NCBI GenBank assembly: GCA_030620095.1
Contig: JAUTXW010002101.1
Span: 62,001 to 126,000 of the forward strand
Reading direction: 5' to 3'
DNA: 64,000 nt
Source: Kuschelorhynchus macadamiae
Lineage: Eukaryota; Arthropoda; Insecta; Coleoptera; Curculionidae
The notes beneath the pieces were generated by a model. It saw only the letters and a program-made list of their open reading frames with translations, had not been told where the DNA came from and made no database searches. Position 1 is the stretch's first letter, and each line of letters opens with the position of its first letter. Made by a program: the position numbers and the translations under genes. Positions 23,709 through 35,589 of the stretch are shown piece by piece.

Positions 23709-23712
<4 letters not shown>
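23396..23712 (-). repeat. 5' LTR of the errantivirus-like element
   Basis: 317 bp, text-identical to the 3' LTR. It contains the promoter for the genomic transcript; no unambiguous TATA box was assigned. Confidence 0.93.

Positions 23713-23756
<44 letters not shown>
23713..23756. repeat. (TA)n microsatellite, distal side of the LTR insertion
   Basis: TA run starting immediately after the 5' LTR. Together with 15490-15695 it shows that the LTR element landed inside a TA tract. Confidence 0.95.
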
Positions 23757-23759
<3 letters not shown>

Positions 23760-23927
23760 GAGAAGGTTAAGATTTTATTTTTAATGAAAACTTCCTTACA
23801 GCTTTCAAGTACGTACGTAGAAATACGACTGCAATGCGCACCAGCACTTACCAAGAAACAACACTGTTTACCATATGACTAAATGACTAAGAAATAAAAT
23901 CCAGAAATAAGCCCTTCCCTATCTACT

Positions 23928-25440
23928 CTATAGTACCCTAATACTAAGTATGGCGAAATACGCCGAATTTAACTTAGAACACACGTGGTCTTCTACATAA
24001 TGCAGAAACGTAAGTTGAGAATCGAGATATCTTCCCAAAAATGTAACATTTTTTGAAAACTCTATATTGAACTCTTGCCAAAAATTACTTGGGAGTAGTT
24101 TTAGATTAAACATGTTTCTGTAGACAGTTTTGGCAATATTTAGGACAAGTCCATTTTTCCTACACCAGGGTTCCATATCGCTACAAATATTTTTTACCCT
24201 AGTATGGATATGATCAAGGGCAACAATAGTTGTGTCATCATCGTACATTGTAACATATCCTGATCGCATATTCAGAGGTAAATCATTAACATACATTATG
24301 AATAAAAGCGGTCCCAAAGCCGAGCCGAGCCGAGCATGGTAAACCATGCTCCACAACCCTTTCTTCTGAACGTACACCAGTGGATTTAACAATTATTTTT
24401 CCCTCAGTCTCAGTCATATAAGAATCTATCCAACCTAGAATATTTCGGCGAATGCCCATTTTATGAAGTTTGTGAATTAAAAAGTCTTTGTTTATTGTGT
24501 CAAACGCAATGGAGAGATAAAAAAATATCGTAACTACATGTTTTCCCTCATCAATGTTTCGAAAAATGCAATTTAAAGAATAAAAGGATGCAAATTCTGT
24601 TGACTTATTTTTAAGGAATCCATGCTGAGCTGAATTTAGTACATTATATTTATTTATAAAATTAATCATTTTATTATAAACCAGTCCTTCTAAAATCTTT
24701 GATTTAAGTGTTAGATATTGAAATTTGACGATAGTTTTCTATCTTTTTGCAATTATTTTTTTTTGTAAATTGAAATTACTTTACCTGCTTTAAATATTTC
24801 AGGAAACACACCCTCGTTAAGACTACAGTTTATTAAGTTTGTGAGAGGCTCACAAATGTAATGTTTAATTATTTTAATTAATTTTACATTTAAATCATTG
24901 AAGCCGGCAGAGTTTTTATTTGTAAAACTTGAATGTTAAATACCTTCATCCTCTATGACCGGGTCAATCATTACACATTCATACTTTTGATATACCTTTT
25001 TAGTTAACACAGTGCTGAAATGTTTGACGAATTCATTTGTTACTTCGTTGGGCTCTGAAATAATCTATGTATCAATATTAAGTTCAATTTGATTATACTT
25101 TATACTACCTTTATTTAATTGGTTGTTAACAAAGGACCATATTGTTTTATTTTTGCAATCCGAATTTAAGATTTTATTTTTGAAGAATTACTGTTTAGTT
25201 TTATTTATTTCCTGTTTGTATATTTTTTTGAGATTTCGATATTCGGATCGGACTATTATTTTTAATAGCTTTTTGTACAATATACAGATTATCCAGTCTG
25301 CTTTTCATACGAGATAAATTTACATTATACCACTCATTTACTAATTGTGATTTTTTTGGTTTGATGTCTTTATAGGGATAGCAACAATCTAGACAGAATA
25401 TTATATTTTCAATAAATTGGGTCCATTGGTACCTTTTAAA
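23928..25440 (-). pseudogene. Jockey/R1-like LINE reverse-transcriptase fragment
   Basis: On the minus strand from about 25440 the pre-RT linker (WTQFIENIIF... FxxCYPYK, WYNVNLSRMKSRLDNLY) leads into RT: MINFINKYNVLNSAQHGFLK, then VVTIFFYLSIAFDTINKDFL, SALGPLLFIMYVNDLPL and MYDDDTTIV (the YADD box altered to YDDD). It ends with the thumb region (LDSQLTF). Multiple frameshifts and stops. The clade is jockey/R1-like by motif layout and cannot be refined by eye. Confidence 0.8.
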
Positions 25441-25479
25441 GAAAGATCCAAGACTCGACGAAATATTTTGGTCCTACCA

Positions 25480-26830
25480 GTGGCGATTCGTGGTTTTCGG
25501 TGCTTTTAGGCTAATTGAATTTTTGAGGTTCCGTCACGATAAAAAAAATTGGTAAATTTCCTTTACCCGCAACTTCCCTCGTTATGAATCTTTCCTTTTA
25601 TTAGGAATAGTGAGGTATGACCCAGTTTGGTTTAGTACATAGTCATTTAGTAACACATATATACAATCTTTTTAAATATTTTTATTGGGCCTCATTTTGT
25701 TCTATCATATTGGATTCCTACCAATATTTTACTATATACTACTATATCACATTTTATTTTTCTGCATTTTACAGCCATTTGAATAAAACTTTTCTTACGT
25801 TGATTTAAAAAAAATATTTGGCCGCCATTTTGTTTCGCCGTCTTGAATTCAACCACAACTTGACCAGTTTATCTCTATATCACACTTATTGCTTGCAGAA
25901 AATTTGATATTAATCTAATGAGTAGTTTTTTATTTTATTACTTTTATAAGAGAAGTAAAAATTATTTGGCCGCCATTTTGTTTTGTCATTTTCAATTCGT
26001 ATCACAACTTTATCAGTTTATCTCTATATCACACTTAATGCGTGCACAACATCTGAAATGAATCTAATAAGTAGTTTTTTTTTCAGACCGGTTTTTTATT
26101 TTGTATACCAAAATGTTACAAGTTTCATTCCCATGTAATACTTGAGTTTTGGGTAAAATTTGATGAAATTCGATAATTAGTTTTTTTAGTTATACTTTTT
26201 TTAACGTTTCACTAGGCCGCCATTTTGTTCCCGCATATTTGATTTTTACCAGAATATTACCAGCTATATGATATTTTTACCAGAATATTACCAGGTCATC
26301 CCTATATGAAGCTATGCCGCGAACTGACAGACAGACAAACCGACAGACGGACCGACGGAATTGATAAAAGATATTTTTTTGGCATCTAGGGACGCTAAAA
26401 CCTAAATATATGCAAAACCAGAGAGTGTGACGATTACAATTGTTTTATTTGGCCGCCATTCTGTTCTTTCATCTTGGACTCATACCAGTTAATTTCTACA
26501 TAATACTTGATTTTTGTGCAAAATTTGAAATAAACTGGATAAGTAGCTTTAAAGTAATACTTTTTTCTATATTTCACTAGGCCACCATTTTGATTTGCTG
26601 TGTTGGATTTTTAGCTAAATGTTTCCAGCTCATCCCCATATGACATATGAAGGCAATCGGGTAAGTAGTTTTTTAGCTATGTCGCGAACAGACAGACCGA
26701 CAGACAACAAACCGACGGAATTGAGAAAACATGTTTTTCGGCATCTAGGGATTCTGAAACGTAAAGATCTAAAAAAATTTCGCAGAGTGTTTTTTTTTTC
26801 ATTATTACAATACTTCCCTGAATAATTTTA
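25480..26830 (+). repeat. Block of CCGCCATTTTG / GACAGACGGAC dispersed repeats
   Basis: At least five units begin GGCCGCCATTTTGTTT or a close variant (25822, 25962, 26214, 26451, 26580), each followed by TTGGATTCxTACCA, ACCAGTTTATCTC, TATATCACACTTAATGC, and AAATTTGAAxTxAAT...AGTAGTTTTTT. Every two to three units there is a CGAACTGACAGACAGAC...CGACGGAATTGA box followed by GGCATCTAGGGA (26318 and 26683). No coding capacity. Same family at 29030-30060, 34500-34800 and 57740-57960, always plus-oriented. Confidence 0.75.
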
Positions 26831-27457
26831 ATAACTTAAAATTGTTCAGCTGCTTCCGTATTATTTTTGGTTACATATTCAGGGTATCTATCAAAAACAA
26901 TGATTTGACATTTTTATTATAATTATTCTAGATGTACTTTATATGCCTGTTTATTATAGTTGCGAAGGTATCTTTCTGTTGTCGGTCGATTCTGTGTATT
27001 AGGAATCATCTATCACTGATGCAAGCATAATCCTCAGGTCTCTGGTATGAAGGCTTTAGGCCAAAAATATTTTAAGTACACCTGAGAAGATTTTGAGTGC
27101 AAAAAGTGCCCACGAGCTTGAAAATAGGGTAGCACGTTTTGAATTGTTTCTAGGTGTAGCTTCCATTTTCTTGAATGCGTTGATTCAATGTATTGCCTCA
27201 AAATTCTAATCATTTCGGAGTACTGTACCCAAAGTTTGAATGAAAACTTCTCTCAGTTGGGCATGTTTTCCATCTTCTCATTTCATAGTGCACTATATTA
27301 CCCTTTAAGGTCTCTTTATATGACGGAAGTCCCTCCCAAATGAAACATTTTTCTGGTTTTGACAACTTTTCAACATATTCAAAAACTATAAATAATAATC
27401 TTTATAACTAAAAATATTTTTTTAAGCAAAAATATTTATAAGGAATTCGGTAAATTT

Positions 27458-27460
<3 letters not shown>

Positions 27461-27544
<84 letters not shown>

Positions 27545-27545
27545 G

Positions 27546-27598
<53 letters not shown>
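27461..27598. repeat. (TA)n plus (CATATA)n microsatellite
   Basis: About 78 bp of TA followed by about 60 bp of CATATA repeats. Confidence 0.97.
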
Positions 27599-27615
27599 TG
27601 AAATAAACATGTTAT

Positions 27616-28735
27616 ATGTTAATAACTATAGGGTTGTTAGTTGTGCGTTCTAGGAAGTTATTGGAAAAAATGATACATAAAAAAATTTTGGAACATGTCA
27701 AAGATGAACAGCATGGCTTCATTCCAGATAGATCAATCGAGACAAATTTGATTTCGTTCGTAGAATTTTTGTCAGAATCAATGGATAAAAGTGATTTACA
27801 CCGACTTCAGTAAGGCCTTCGACAAAATTGACTACCGGATACTAATTGATCGCCTTTTTGAGGTTGGTGTATCCAACTACCTCTTAAGATGGATATGGTC
27901 ATATCTACAAGATCGGACTCGGGCAGTGGCGGTTAACAGCTACAGTTCTGATTCGTTTCGGTTTCCCTCCGGTGTTCCTTAGACCCTCTTTTTCATTCTA
28001 TACATAAAGAATATTACTGGCTGTTTTAAGAATTCCTCATTTGTTCTTTACGCTGATGATCTAAAACTTTTTCGGACTATTCAAACACCTGTCTGAAATT
28101 GAAGGACGACTTGGAATGATTTTCTACTTTGTTTTTAAACATAGACAAATGCTTTATAATCTCCTACACCAGAAACAGAAACATGATTAATTGCAACTAC
28201 CAAATTCGAAATGTTAGTTTAAAAAGGGTTTCGGAGATCAGGGACTTGGGTGTCATATTGGACTCCAGGCTGGTATTTGAGTCTCATATAGAAAAAATAA
28301 TAAATGAGTCCAACCGTCTGCTGGGATTCATAAAGAAAAACACAAGGTATTTTACTAATGCAATTGCTCTACTTAACCTCTACTATGCCTTTATTCATAG
28401 CAGGCTTTGTTTTGCATCGGTAGTTTGAAATCCACGATATCACATTTACATAAGAAGACTAGATTCTGTGCAACATACATTTTTAAGTTATCTCGGTTTT
28501 AAATTAAATCACTTTTTTATAGACAGAAATTATACTGATATTATGAGACGATTTAACATTTTGTCGTTGCAGGCACCACAGGTTTACTCGTGTACTCAAT
28601 TTAATCTTTTCAGCAGACATTTTAGGCATCAAGAATTCTGTCATATTCCTTTCCGCAGGACCAATTCAGGTCAGAATTCACCACTGTGTAGAATGTTAAA
28701 TTCTTTTAATAAATATTTTCATAATAGTACTTAAG
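27616..28735 (+). pseudogene. R1/jockey-like LINE reverse-transcriptase fragment
   Basis: Plus-strand frames in order: LEKMIHKKILEHVKDEQHGF (RT finger), YTDFSKAFDKIDYRILIDRL (palm motif A), QDRTRAVAVNSYSS with FPSGVP and then a stop where 'QG' is expected, FVLYADDLKLF (YADD box intact), NIDKCFIISYTRNRN, and LGVILDSRLVFESHI plus the thumb (IEKIINESNRLLGFIKKNTR). It ends in a degraded C-terminus at about 28735. The frame changes at about 27800, 27980, 28100 and 28430. Dead, and a different copy from the minus-strand fragment at 24-25.4 kb. Confidence 0.8.
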
Positions 28736-29029
28736 TGTAGTAACTTAGAGTGTTTTGAAATATCGTTGGTTTGTTTCAAGCATAGGGTTAAGTATCATTT
28801 TCTGAATAAAATGTGATTAATTGTATGTTTTATTATTAGTATATATTAAGACTCTTTATTTAATTTTAACTTTCACTTTGTTTTCTGTCATTTTGATACT
28901 CACTAAAATATTGTACTACGTAGTGGGTTGCTTTTTGGATTGTGTAATCTGTTGTTGCCCCTATTGTGTATAAATAGATACATAAATATATACATATACA
29001 TATGCACATACGTACCATATTATCAGTCT

Positions 29030-30060
29030 ATCTCTATATCACGTTTAATGTTTCTACAATATTTGAAGTTAATTGAATAAGAAGACATTTTGTTGATTTT
29101 CTAAATATTTTATTTTTTGTTTCGTCATCTTGAATTCGGACCACAGTATTACTAGTTTTTCTCTATATTAATCACACTTAATGCATGCACAAATTTTGAA
29201 ATTATCTAATAAGTAGTGTTTTAGATAGAATTCTTAAATATTTTATTAGGCCGCCATCTTGGATTCGTTACCAGATCATTCCTATGTAACATCATAGTTG
29301 TGCAAAATTTGAGGTAAATAGGATAATTAGTTTTTTAGCCATATTTTTTTAACATTTTACCAGGCTGCCATTTCGTTCCGCAATATTGGTTCTTACCTAA
29401 ATGAGAACATGTATTCCCCATAGGGCCCTTAATTTTTGACCAAAATTTGAAGTCAATCAAGTAAATAGTTTTTTTAGAATCGCGACGAACTGACAGACAG
29501 ACCGACGGAATTGAGTAAACATATTTTTGGGCTTCTAGAGACGTTCAAGCGTGAAGACACGTAAAACCTGGGAGGGTAATTTTCACGGACGATTACAAAC
29601 TTATTATTGTACCAGTTCATCTCTATATCGCACATAATTCCTCCACAAAAATTGAAACCAATCTAGCAAGTAGTTTTTTCAAGACGATTTTTTATATTTT
29701 ATTGTTAAGCCGCCATTTTGTTTCTCCATCTTGGATTCGTACCAAAATTTTACCAGTTGATCCTATGTAACACTTGATCTTTGTGCAAAATTTCAGATAA
29801 ATTGCCTAAGTAATTTTTTAGTAACAATTTTTATAACATTTCACTAGGTCGCCACATTGGATTATTCCCAAAATATTTCCAGGTCATCCCCACATGAGCT
29901 TTAACTTTTGACAAAAATTTGTCAAACGGGTAAGTAGTTTAGTAAACAGACCAACGGAATTGAGAAAACATGTTTTTTGGCACCTAGGAATCCTAAAACG
30001 TGAAAATCTGTAGAAACATAGTAGCGTGATTTTTTTCACTCTTTTAGGAGGGATGTTAAA
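29030..30060 (+). repeat. Second block of the CCGCCATTTTG / GACAGACGGAC repeat family
   Basis: Units at 29248, 29364, 29708 and 29848, with the GACAGACAGACCGACGGAAT box at about 29490 and a shortened one at about 29945. Diverged copies of the block at 25.5-26.8 kb, same strand. Confidence 0.75.
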
Positions 30061-30436
30061 AATAAAACAGAGTTTCATTATGTAAAAAATTGTGGGTGCA
30101 ATTGTTATTAAAAATAGTATGTCTTTAGTACCTAAACTGCAGTACCTACAAGGAAACTACAAATAACCATTTTTCTCAGAAATACTGCGTAGATTTCACA
30201 ATAAAATTTTATGATATATTCGCAAAAAACAATTTTGGGTGCCATTTTTCTAAGATGGTATCCAAACCCGGTATGGTAAAGGTTTCAAAATTAATATGTT
30301 GTAAAGGTCGGTTTTACGAACAGAACAAAGTTTGTTACCTCTTTTTCTGTTTTTTCCTTATCTGAATTTTGTATGTTCTGCTAAGTGGTTTATAACCGAT
30401 TATTTGGATTGTAGGTAGGGACGGGAATTTTTTTTG

Positions 30437-30560
30437 TTATTCGATATATCGATATCTATCGATATGTCGAATAACAATAGGAGAAATTAAGAAAATATCG
30501 ATATACCGGTATATTGATAGTTATCGATATATCAATAGTAATCGATAGGTATCGAAATAG
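30437..30560. repeat. Cluster of TATCGATA-like palindromes
   Basis: Within about 120 bp there are repeated ATCGAT/TATCGATA units (CGATATATCGATATCTATCG, ATATCGATATACCGGTATAT, GTTATCGATATATC). The cluster starts after GTAGGGACGGGAA. This resembles the subterminal region of hAT-type transposon ends. TATCGATA is also the DRE/BEAF motif in Drosophila. No matching opposite end was found. Confidence 0.5.
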
Positions 30561-30927
30561 CGCTGGCAAAATTCCTTTTTAAAGTTTTCGGTAAAACACG
30601 ACAAATACTGTTAATTTTTTCCCCGGCTTATGTATTTATGTAATGTACTCTGATTATTTCGTGATGGTTTGACCTATTTCAATTAATTTTTTAGAAAGTA
30701 TTAAGGGTACTTCCAGGGTGGTGGACCCATAGCAAGCACATTAAAAAAAATGTCTAAATGGCGTGATTTTGAATATTTTTCTACGATAGAATTTTCGGTT
30801 TCACATATTGTATGTAACGTATCTTAAGGTAATTCCCCCAGGGATAGGGGGAGGAGACTTAATTCCCTGTAAAGCTATTTCGGTTATTAAAAATCTTAAT
30901 AGTCCTGGAAATTTAAATTAAAACAGA

Positions 30928-30971
30928 AACATTTGTGTGCTGAGAATTTAAATTCTCAGCACACAAATGTT
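30928..30971. repeat. Perfect 44-bp palindrome
   Basis: The left half ends GTGTGCTGAGAATTT and the right half begins AAATTCTCAGCACAC. The centre is 30949/30950 with no loop, and 22 of 22 bases are paired. Confidence 0.95.
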
Positions 30972-31973
30972 CTTATGTCAATAAGTTAAGTGTACACTTC
31001 CCGTAGAAGGAAAAAAGAGGGTTATCTAAAAATACCTCAATTTTACTAATCATTTTAATTTTAGATAATTTACAGATAGATTTTTAAGTTTTTGTTTTGA
31101 AGTCGGTTTATTTTTTTATAAAAATTTTTATTTCTTATAAAAACAACTTTTTTTTCCTATAAGAAGTCATAAAAACAATGAAAGTCTACATTTTGAAGTC
31201 CCCCCTTGACATCAATCGTAGATTCGCCACTGTTTGGTTGAACTATTACAAATTTGGTACCAGCCAGAAGCCAGCAATAATTTATAGATGTAATGAGACA
31301 GACGCAGGTCTAGACTAGCAAGTCTTCTATGAAATGATAAATATATCCTGCATAAACTCTCATATTATTTATATGTTTAATACCTTAAAAAAGGTGAAAA
31401 ATTATTTCCAGACATTAATTTTCGATTAATTTATGCCAAACCCTCACGAAACTTTGGATTCTGTACCAAGAAAAGAAACATTTGTTTCTATTGCCCAAGC
31501 AAAAAAAAGGAGACATGACCACTGGGCTAGATAAGGAGTACAAACTGCCAAAAAACAATAATATTCCCATATTTATCTTATGATCTTCGGGGTCCCGCAA
31601 AGAAATCCTAATTATGCCACTGACACGGTATGTTCTCAAAAATTAAATGAAAATTGTGAGTTTTATAATCTTAGTTTCTTGTTCTAATGCAAAAAAATAT
31701 ATTCCCATTTTTGTAAATTTTTAAATAAATCTTGATAACTAAAAGAATGTGTTGCTGAGCAGTACAATGTACAATAATCCTGTATTTACGTTTTTTGTCA
31801 TTTACTTAATTGCTCTATCTACCACATCTTGGCAGAAATCAGCAGAGATATTTTTTGCAACTTTCTTTAAACTTGAAGTGCGTTTAGCAATGTAAGCTTT
31901 CGCTAGTCCCAAGGACCTAGAATAAAAATAAATTTGCCTCCTTGCCTATTAGATAATTAGAGCGAGTAGTTAC

Positions 31974-32234
31974 CTGAACTGTGTTGCCAACCGACAACTC
32001 TACATCTAATTGAACCCTGCCTTCTGCATCACTGTGATCGACTTTCAGAGTTCCAACAAGGTTACCATTTTCATCATTTTGATACTGAAAGACAGAAGGA
32101 CAGGGACTCTCTGGATAAAACTGGCTGGTATCTATGCTCCTCGAAAACTTGAACATCCTAAAATTCCTAAACCCATAGCTAAAGTCAGGGCTGATGTAGA
32201 ATATTAAAACTAGTATCACAGTAGAAGTCAACAT
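31974..32234 (-). CDS. gd-like: Serine protease gd-like, exon 1 (start codon, signal peptide, first part of GD_N domain)
   Basis: First coding exon of a secreted gd-like (gastrulation-defective type) serine protease. The ATG at 32234-32232 opens a hydrophobic signal peptide of about 20 residues, followed by a short basic stretch. Then comes the SPCPSVFQYQ...GTLKV pattern that begins the insect GD N-terminal domain (GD_N family), continuing through LDVELSVGNTVQ. The exon is 87 codons and ends in phase 0 at a CAG|GTAACT donor (31973-31972). The reading frame runs on past the donor into intron, which explains the longer open frame. It joins in phase to the exon at 8770-8944, leaving a 23-kb intron. 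Known: GD_N proteins are extracellular proteases of dorsal-ventral or immune cascades. Inference: this gene acts in such a cascade; orthology to Drosophila gd itself is not shown. Confidence 0.85.
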
Positions 32235-33180
32235 GTTACCGTTTTATTTTTGTAAAATATAAATATACTACGTCAACACGATATTAATAGTGTCACTTAA
32301 TTGCATGTAAGCGGTTGTTTTGTAATAAATAAATACAACATATTAGAACTCGGTTTAATTAATTGGCACCTAAATCAATTATATTTAAAATTGATTCGAT
32401 ATAATCGTTATTAGGAGTACACCATTAAAATTTTATATCTGACTGCTCCGGGAAAATATCTTTTCAAACCATTCCATTTGTTGATTGGCGTCTGTATCTG
32501 AAACAAAGAAACTGAAATTGAGTTATTAAAAAATCTAGAAAATAAAAACTTTTTTTATAATTTATTTTATTAATAAACTATGTAATACACGTTTGTAATA
32601 ATAATTCCATAAAGGACGCATATTATGTACCCAAGGGCGGATCCAGGGGTGTCTTGCCGGGGGAGGTGATACCTAATGGAAACCTCTAATTCCTAGATAA
32701 TCCTTCGAAAATGACGCAAATATGTCTACGAAATACCATATTATTAATTTATATTGTTTTTTTAGAATACATATCATATTTATTAAATTTCTAAATAAAT
32801 TGTTTACTAAATTCATTATATCATTAATTTCATTTGACATCAATTTTTTAAAGATGGCTTTACACTGAGGTTTGAGGAATGATACAATTAACCCCATATG
32901 ACTATGAAAAGGTGAAATATAAGAACTTAGCCATCGAAATGTAACATACCTGGAAGCTGAAAGAAGTGCGAAAAATACCTATCGAGATTTCGGTTAATGG
33001 AGTAGTAACGAAGAACTTCCAACAACAACTAGAAGCACTTGCCGTGCTCCAGCTCGTAAATTTCTTAAAATCCGATAGATTGAGATGAATTTCTACTCTG
33101 AACGGTATAAGACTTGTCTAGAACCGGCGGAAGTCGATTCTAATTCTAAAGATTATTAAAATAATGATAATAATAATTAT
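32235..33180 (-). other. Region 5' of the gd-like gene
   Basis: The 5' flank or untranslated region of the gd-like gene. The sequence directly upstream of the ATG is AT-rich (TATATTTATATTTTACAAAA), but no promoter element could be assigned. A weak terminal-exon candidate at 32433-32497 is discussed under rejected items. A GC-richer repeat-like patch (GGGCGGATCCAGGGG) occurs at about 32634-32675. Confidence 0.4.
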
Positions 33181-33289
33181 TATTATTGGGAGAATACAAC
33201 AGTATGTTGCAGGCAATAGAAGTACGGTGCAGGCAAAAGAAGCAACAAAATAGTAAAGTACTTTATAGATACATAAAGGACAATAAAGA

Positions 33290-34110
33290 AATATGCCGCA
33301 TATAACCCCCCTAACTGTACTCCTGAAGATATACTTGATAAGCTAAAACAACAACTTAAGGCCGAGTCACATAGGCTTCGCAGATACAGGGAATCCAACC
33401 AACGTAAGTGCTGGAATAAATTGTTCACCATCAACGAAAAGCACAGGTTTTCTACCTGCAAAAGAGATAGAATGATTCTGATCATCTATCTAGACAGTAG
33501 AAACTGAATATAAACATAGAGCCCACTGGATCAAAAAAAAAAGAAAGCATGAAGAAACGCACAACTACAATATATCAACAGAGGAACATACTCGAACATC
33601 AATACAATCTCACAACTGGAAAGCTGGTCCAAATGGCATTCATAACTTCAGAATCAAACGATTTGCCAGCATGCATTCATATTTGGCCCGTCAATTCAAC
33701 ATGTTTATTAATGACCCACAATCTTTTCCAGGATATCTAGCTCGAGGAATAACATACACACACGACCCTTCAAAATACCGACCAATAACATCATAACCAT
33801 GTTAGTGGTCTTTACAAAATTCCCACATCTCGCATAGCTGAAAAGATCTACGCTCATTTGGCCCATAATAATATTTTGGCAACAAAGCAGAAAGGATTCA
33901 TTAAAAAGTAGCAAGAATGCAAAGAGCAACTGACGATTTTATTGACGCTATAATAAAGAAAACCCGTAATTTGTAAAACGTTTTCATTGATTACAAAAAA
34001 TCATTTGGTTCAATTTGTAACTCATGGCTTATCAGTGTCCTTAAAATATAAAAAAATGGATCCTTATATCACAGCGGCTCTATATGATATGTATACAAAA
34101 AAAATCAAGT
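33290..34110 (+). pseudogene. LINE fragment of unresolved clade
   Basis: Plus strand: PEDILDKLKQQLKAESHRLR then RYRESNQRKCWNKLF (pre-RT linker with the 'RLRRY' pattern), later GYLARGITYTHDPSKYRPIT, then IPTSRIAEKIYAHLAHNNIL, QKGF, CKEQLTI and SLITKNHL.QFVTHGLSVSL (motif A degraded). The RGxTYLxP...DPxxYRPIT...TSxxxxxIYxHLxxNNI pattern belongs to site-specific or R2/R4-like LINE polymerases. Many stops; dead. Confidence 0.6.
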
Positions 34111-34499
34111 GTTACATAGAAATGAAGCCAATAAAAAACTAGTCATTAGATTAAGTTCAAATTTTGTGCAAAATATCATAATTAGCTTCTTAATAAAAAC
34201 ATGGTTTCGAACTCAGACAATACTTTAAAAAATCCTGTTTGTTCGTAATTGTTATTAAAAAACAATAACTTATTATGGTATATTTTTCTAATCTAATCTA
34301 AATCTTTCTATTTTATTCACTTTGTCTGTCTGGTATGTCTTTCTTAGAGAACGTGGAACAATAGTATAGTATAGAAAACCACGCTTTGTTTATGTGGTAA
34401 ATAATAATTACTTTTGTTCATTTTACTTACTTCTCAAGATTTTCAAATTCTCATGATCAACTACAAATACCAATTTTAGGAATTATAATAAAATAACTA

Positions 34500-34800
34500 T
34501 TTTATTCCGCCATCTGGAATTCGTACCATGAATTTTTAAATATTTTATAAAGCCATAATTTTGTTTCCCCGTTTCCCCATCTTGAATTCATACCAACATT
34601 TTACCAGTAAATTTTCAGGTAAATTGGATAAATAGTTTTCTAGTAATCATTTTTTTTAACATTTCCCTAGGTATATTTTGTTTTGCCATATTGGATTTTT
34701 ACCAAAATGTTACCGAGTCATCCCCATGCGACCCTTAATTTTCGACCAAAATTGGAAGTCAATCGGGTGAATTTGTATTTACTTAATTCGCGACGCCTAA
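34500..34800 (+). repeat. Fragment of the CCGCCATTTTG repeat family
   Basis: Three diverged units (about 34507, 34548, 34665) ending with CCCCATGCGACCCTTAATTTT and AAGTCAATCGGGTGAAT, as in the 29-30 kb block. Confidence 0.6.
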
Positions 34801-35589
34801 GATCAACCGTTTAGATTATACAGGGCAGAATGTAAAACATATCGAAAACATAAAAAAAAATTATAAAATGTTTTTTTCTAAATAGCTTGCCCTGTATAAG
34901 CAAGCGTAATTCTGGTGACTTAGGGGGTACTTTAGGAACATGTAAACTATTTGCGCTTGAACATACTAATGTCGAAAAAAAAATACAAAATATGTGAAAA
35001 CTGCACTTAAACAGTTTTTTTATTAATTTCAATATATATATAGCTCTATTTTAATTTCCAATTTATTTTATATTTCCCATCGAATCCCCGTCTCAGCTTG
35101 CTAAAAATGATTGGGTTTCGACTCGGCAAAATGCCTCCAAAGTTTCATCTTTTTTTAAAAGCAACATCTCGTGTTCCGATATTGCCCGATATATAACGAA
35201 TTTGTATGACATTTTTACACCAGATATCCGAAAAAAATATCTCAACTAGAAAAATTAACCATAGCGTCAAAGTGCACTTAGTAAGTAGTTTTAAGTGTAC
35301 ATAGTTTATATTTATAAGAAAAAAAGTATATTTTTCTAGAAATTACTTGACGTAATGATATTTCATTGAAATCAATAAATACTTTAAGAAATTATAGTCA
35401 TTTTTTAATTATTTATAGTCAGAGCCGCTCTGTGCCGAGCGAGCAAGGCATGTGGTACACGCGGGCGCTAATATCTAGGGGCTCCCAAATGGCAAACGTG
35501 TTGCTTACGTATATTTTTTGAATTTAGATTGTGTAAGAAATAAGATACATGTTGGATCAGAGGAGCTGCCCGAAATAATCATAGCAGAG

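Larger units (their letters stand above)
15697..23712 (-). mobile_element. Errantivirus-like (Ty3/gypsy group) LTR retrotransposon with env
   Basis: An 8,016-bp minus-strand element with 317-bp LTRs that read as identical (15697-16013 and 23396-23712), a tRNA-Ser primer site next to the 5' LTR, and a polypurine tract next to the 3' LTR. The order is gag, protease, RT/RNase H, integrase, env, which is the insect endogenous-retrovirus layout (17.6/297/ZAM type). gag and env are uninterrupted, while pol has about four frame changes. The insertion lies in a (TA)n tract, so the target duplication cannot be delimited. Identical LTRs mean a young insertion, or recent gene conversion. Confidence 0.93.

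Noticed and set aside
31415..31639. Minus-strand 74-codon open frame
   Set aside because: Begins next to GTCAGTGGCATAATTAGGA, which looks like a repeat end; the peptide has no recognisable domain.
32433..32497. Possible terminal exon on the minus strand (acceptor tttgtttcag, then about 20 codons and a stop) of a gene upstream of the gd-like gene
   Set aside because: Two of the three phases are open, there is no nearby AATAAA, and no preceding exon was found; too weak to annotate.
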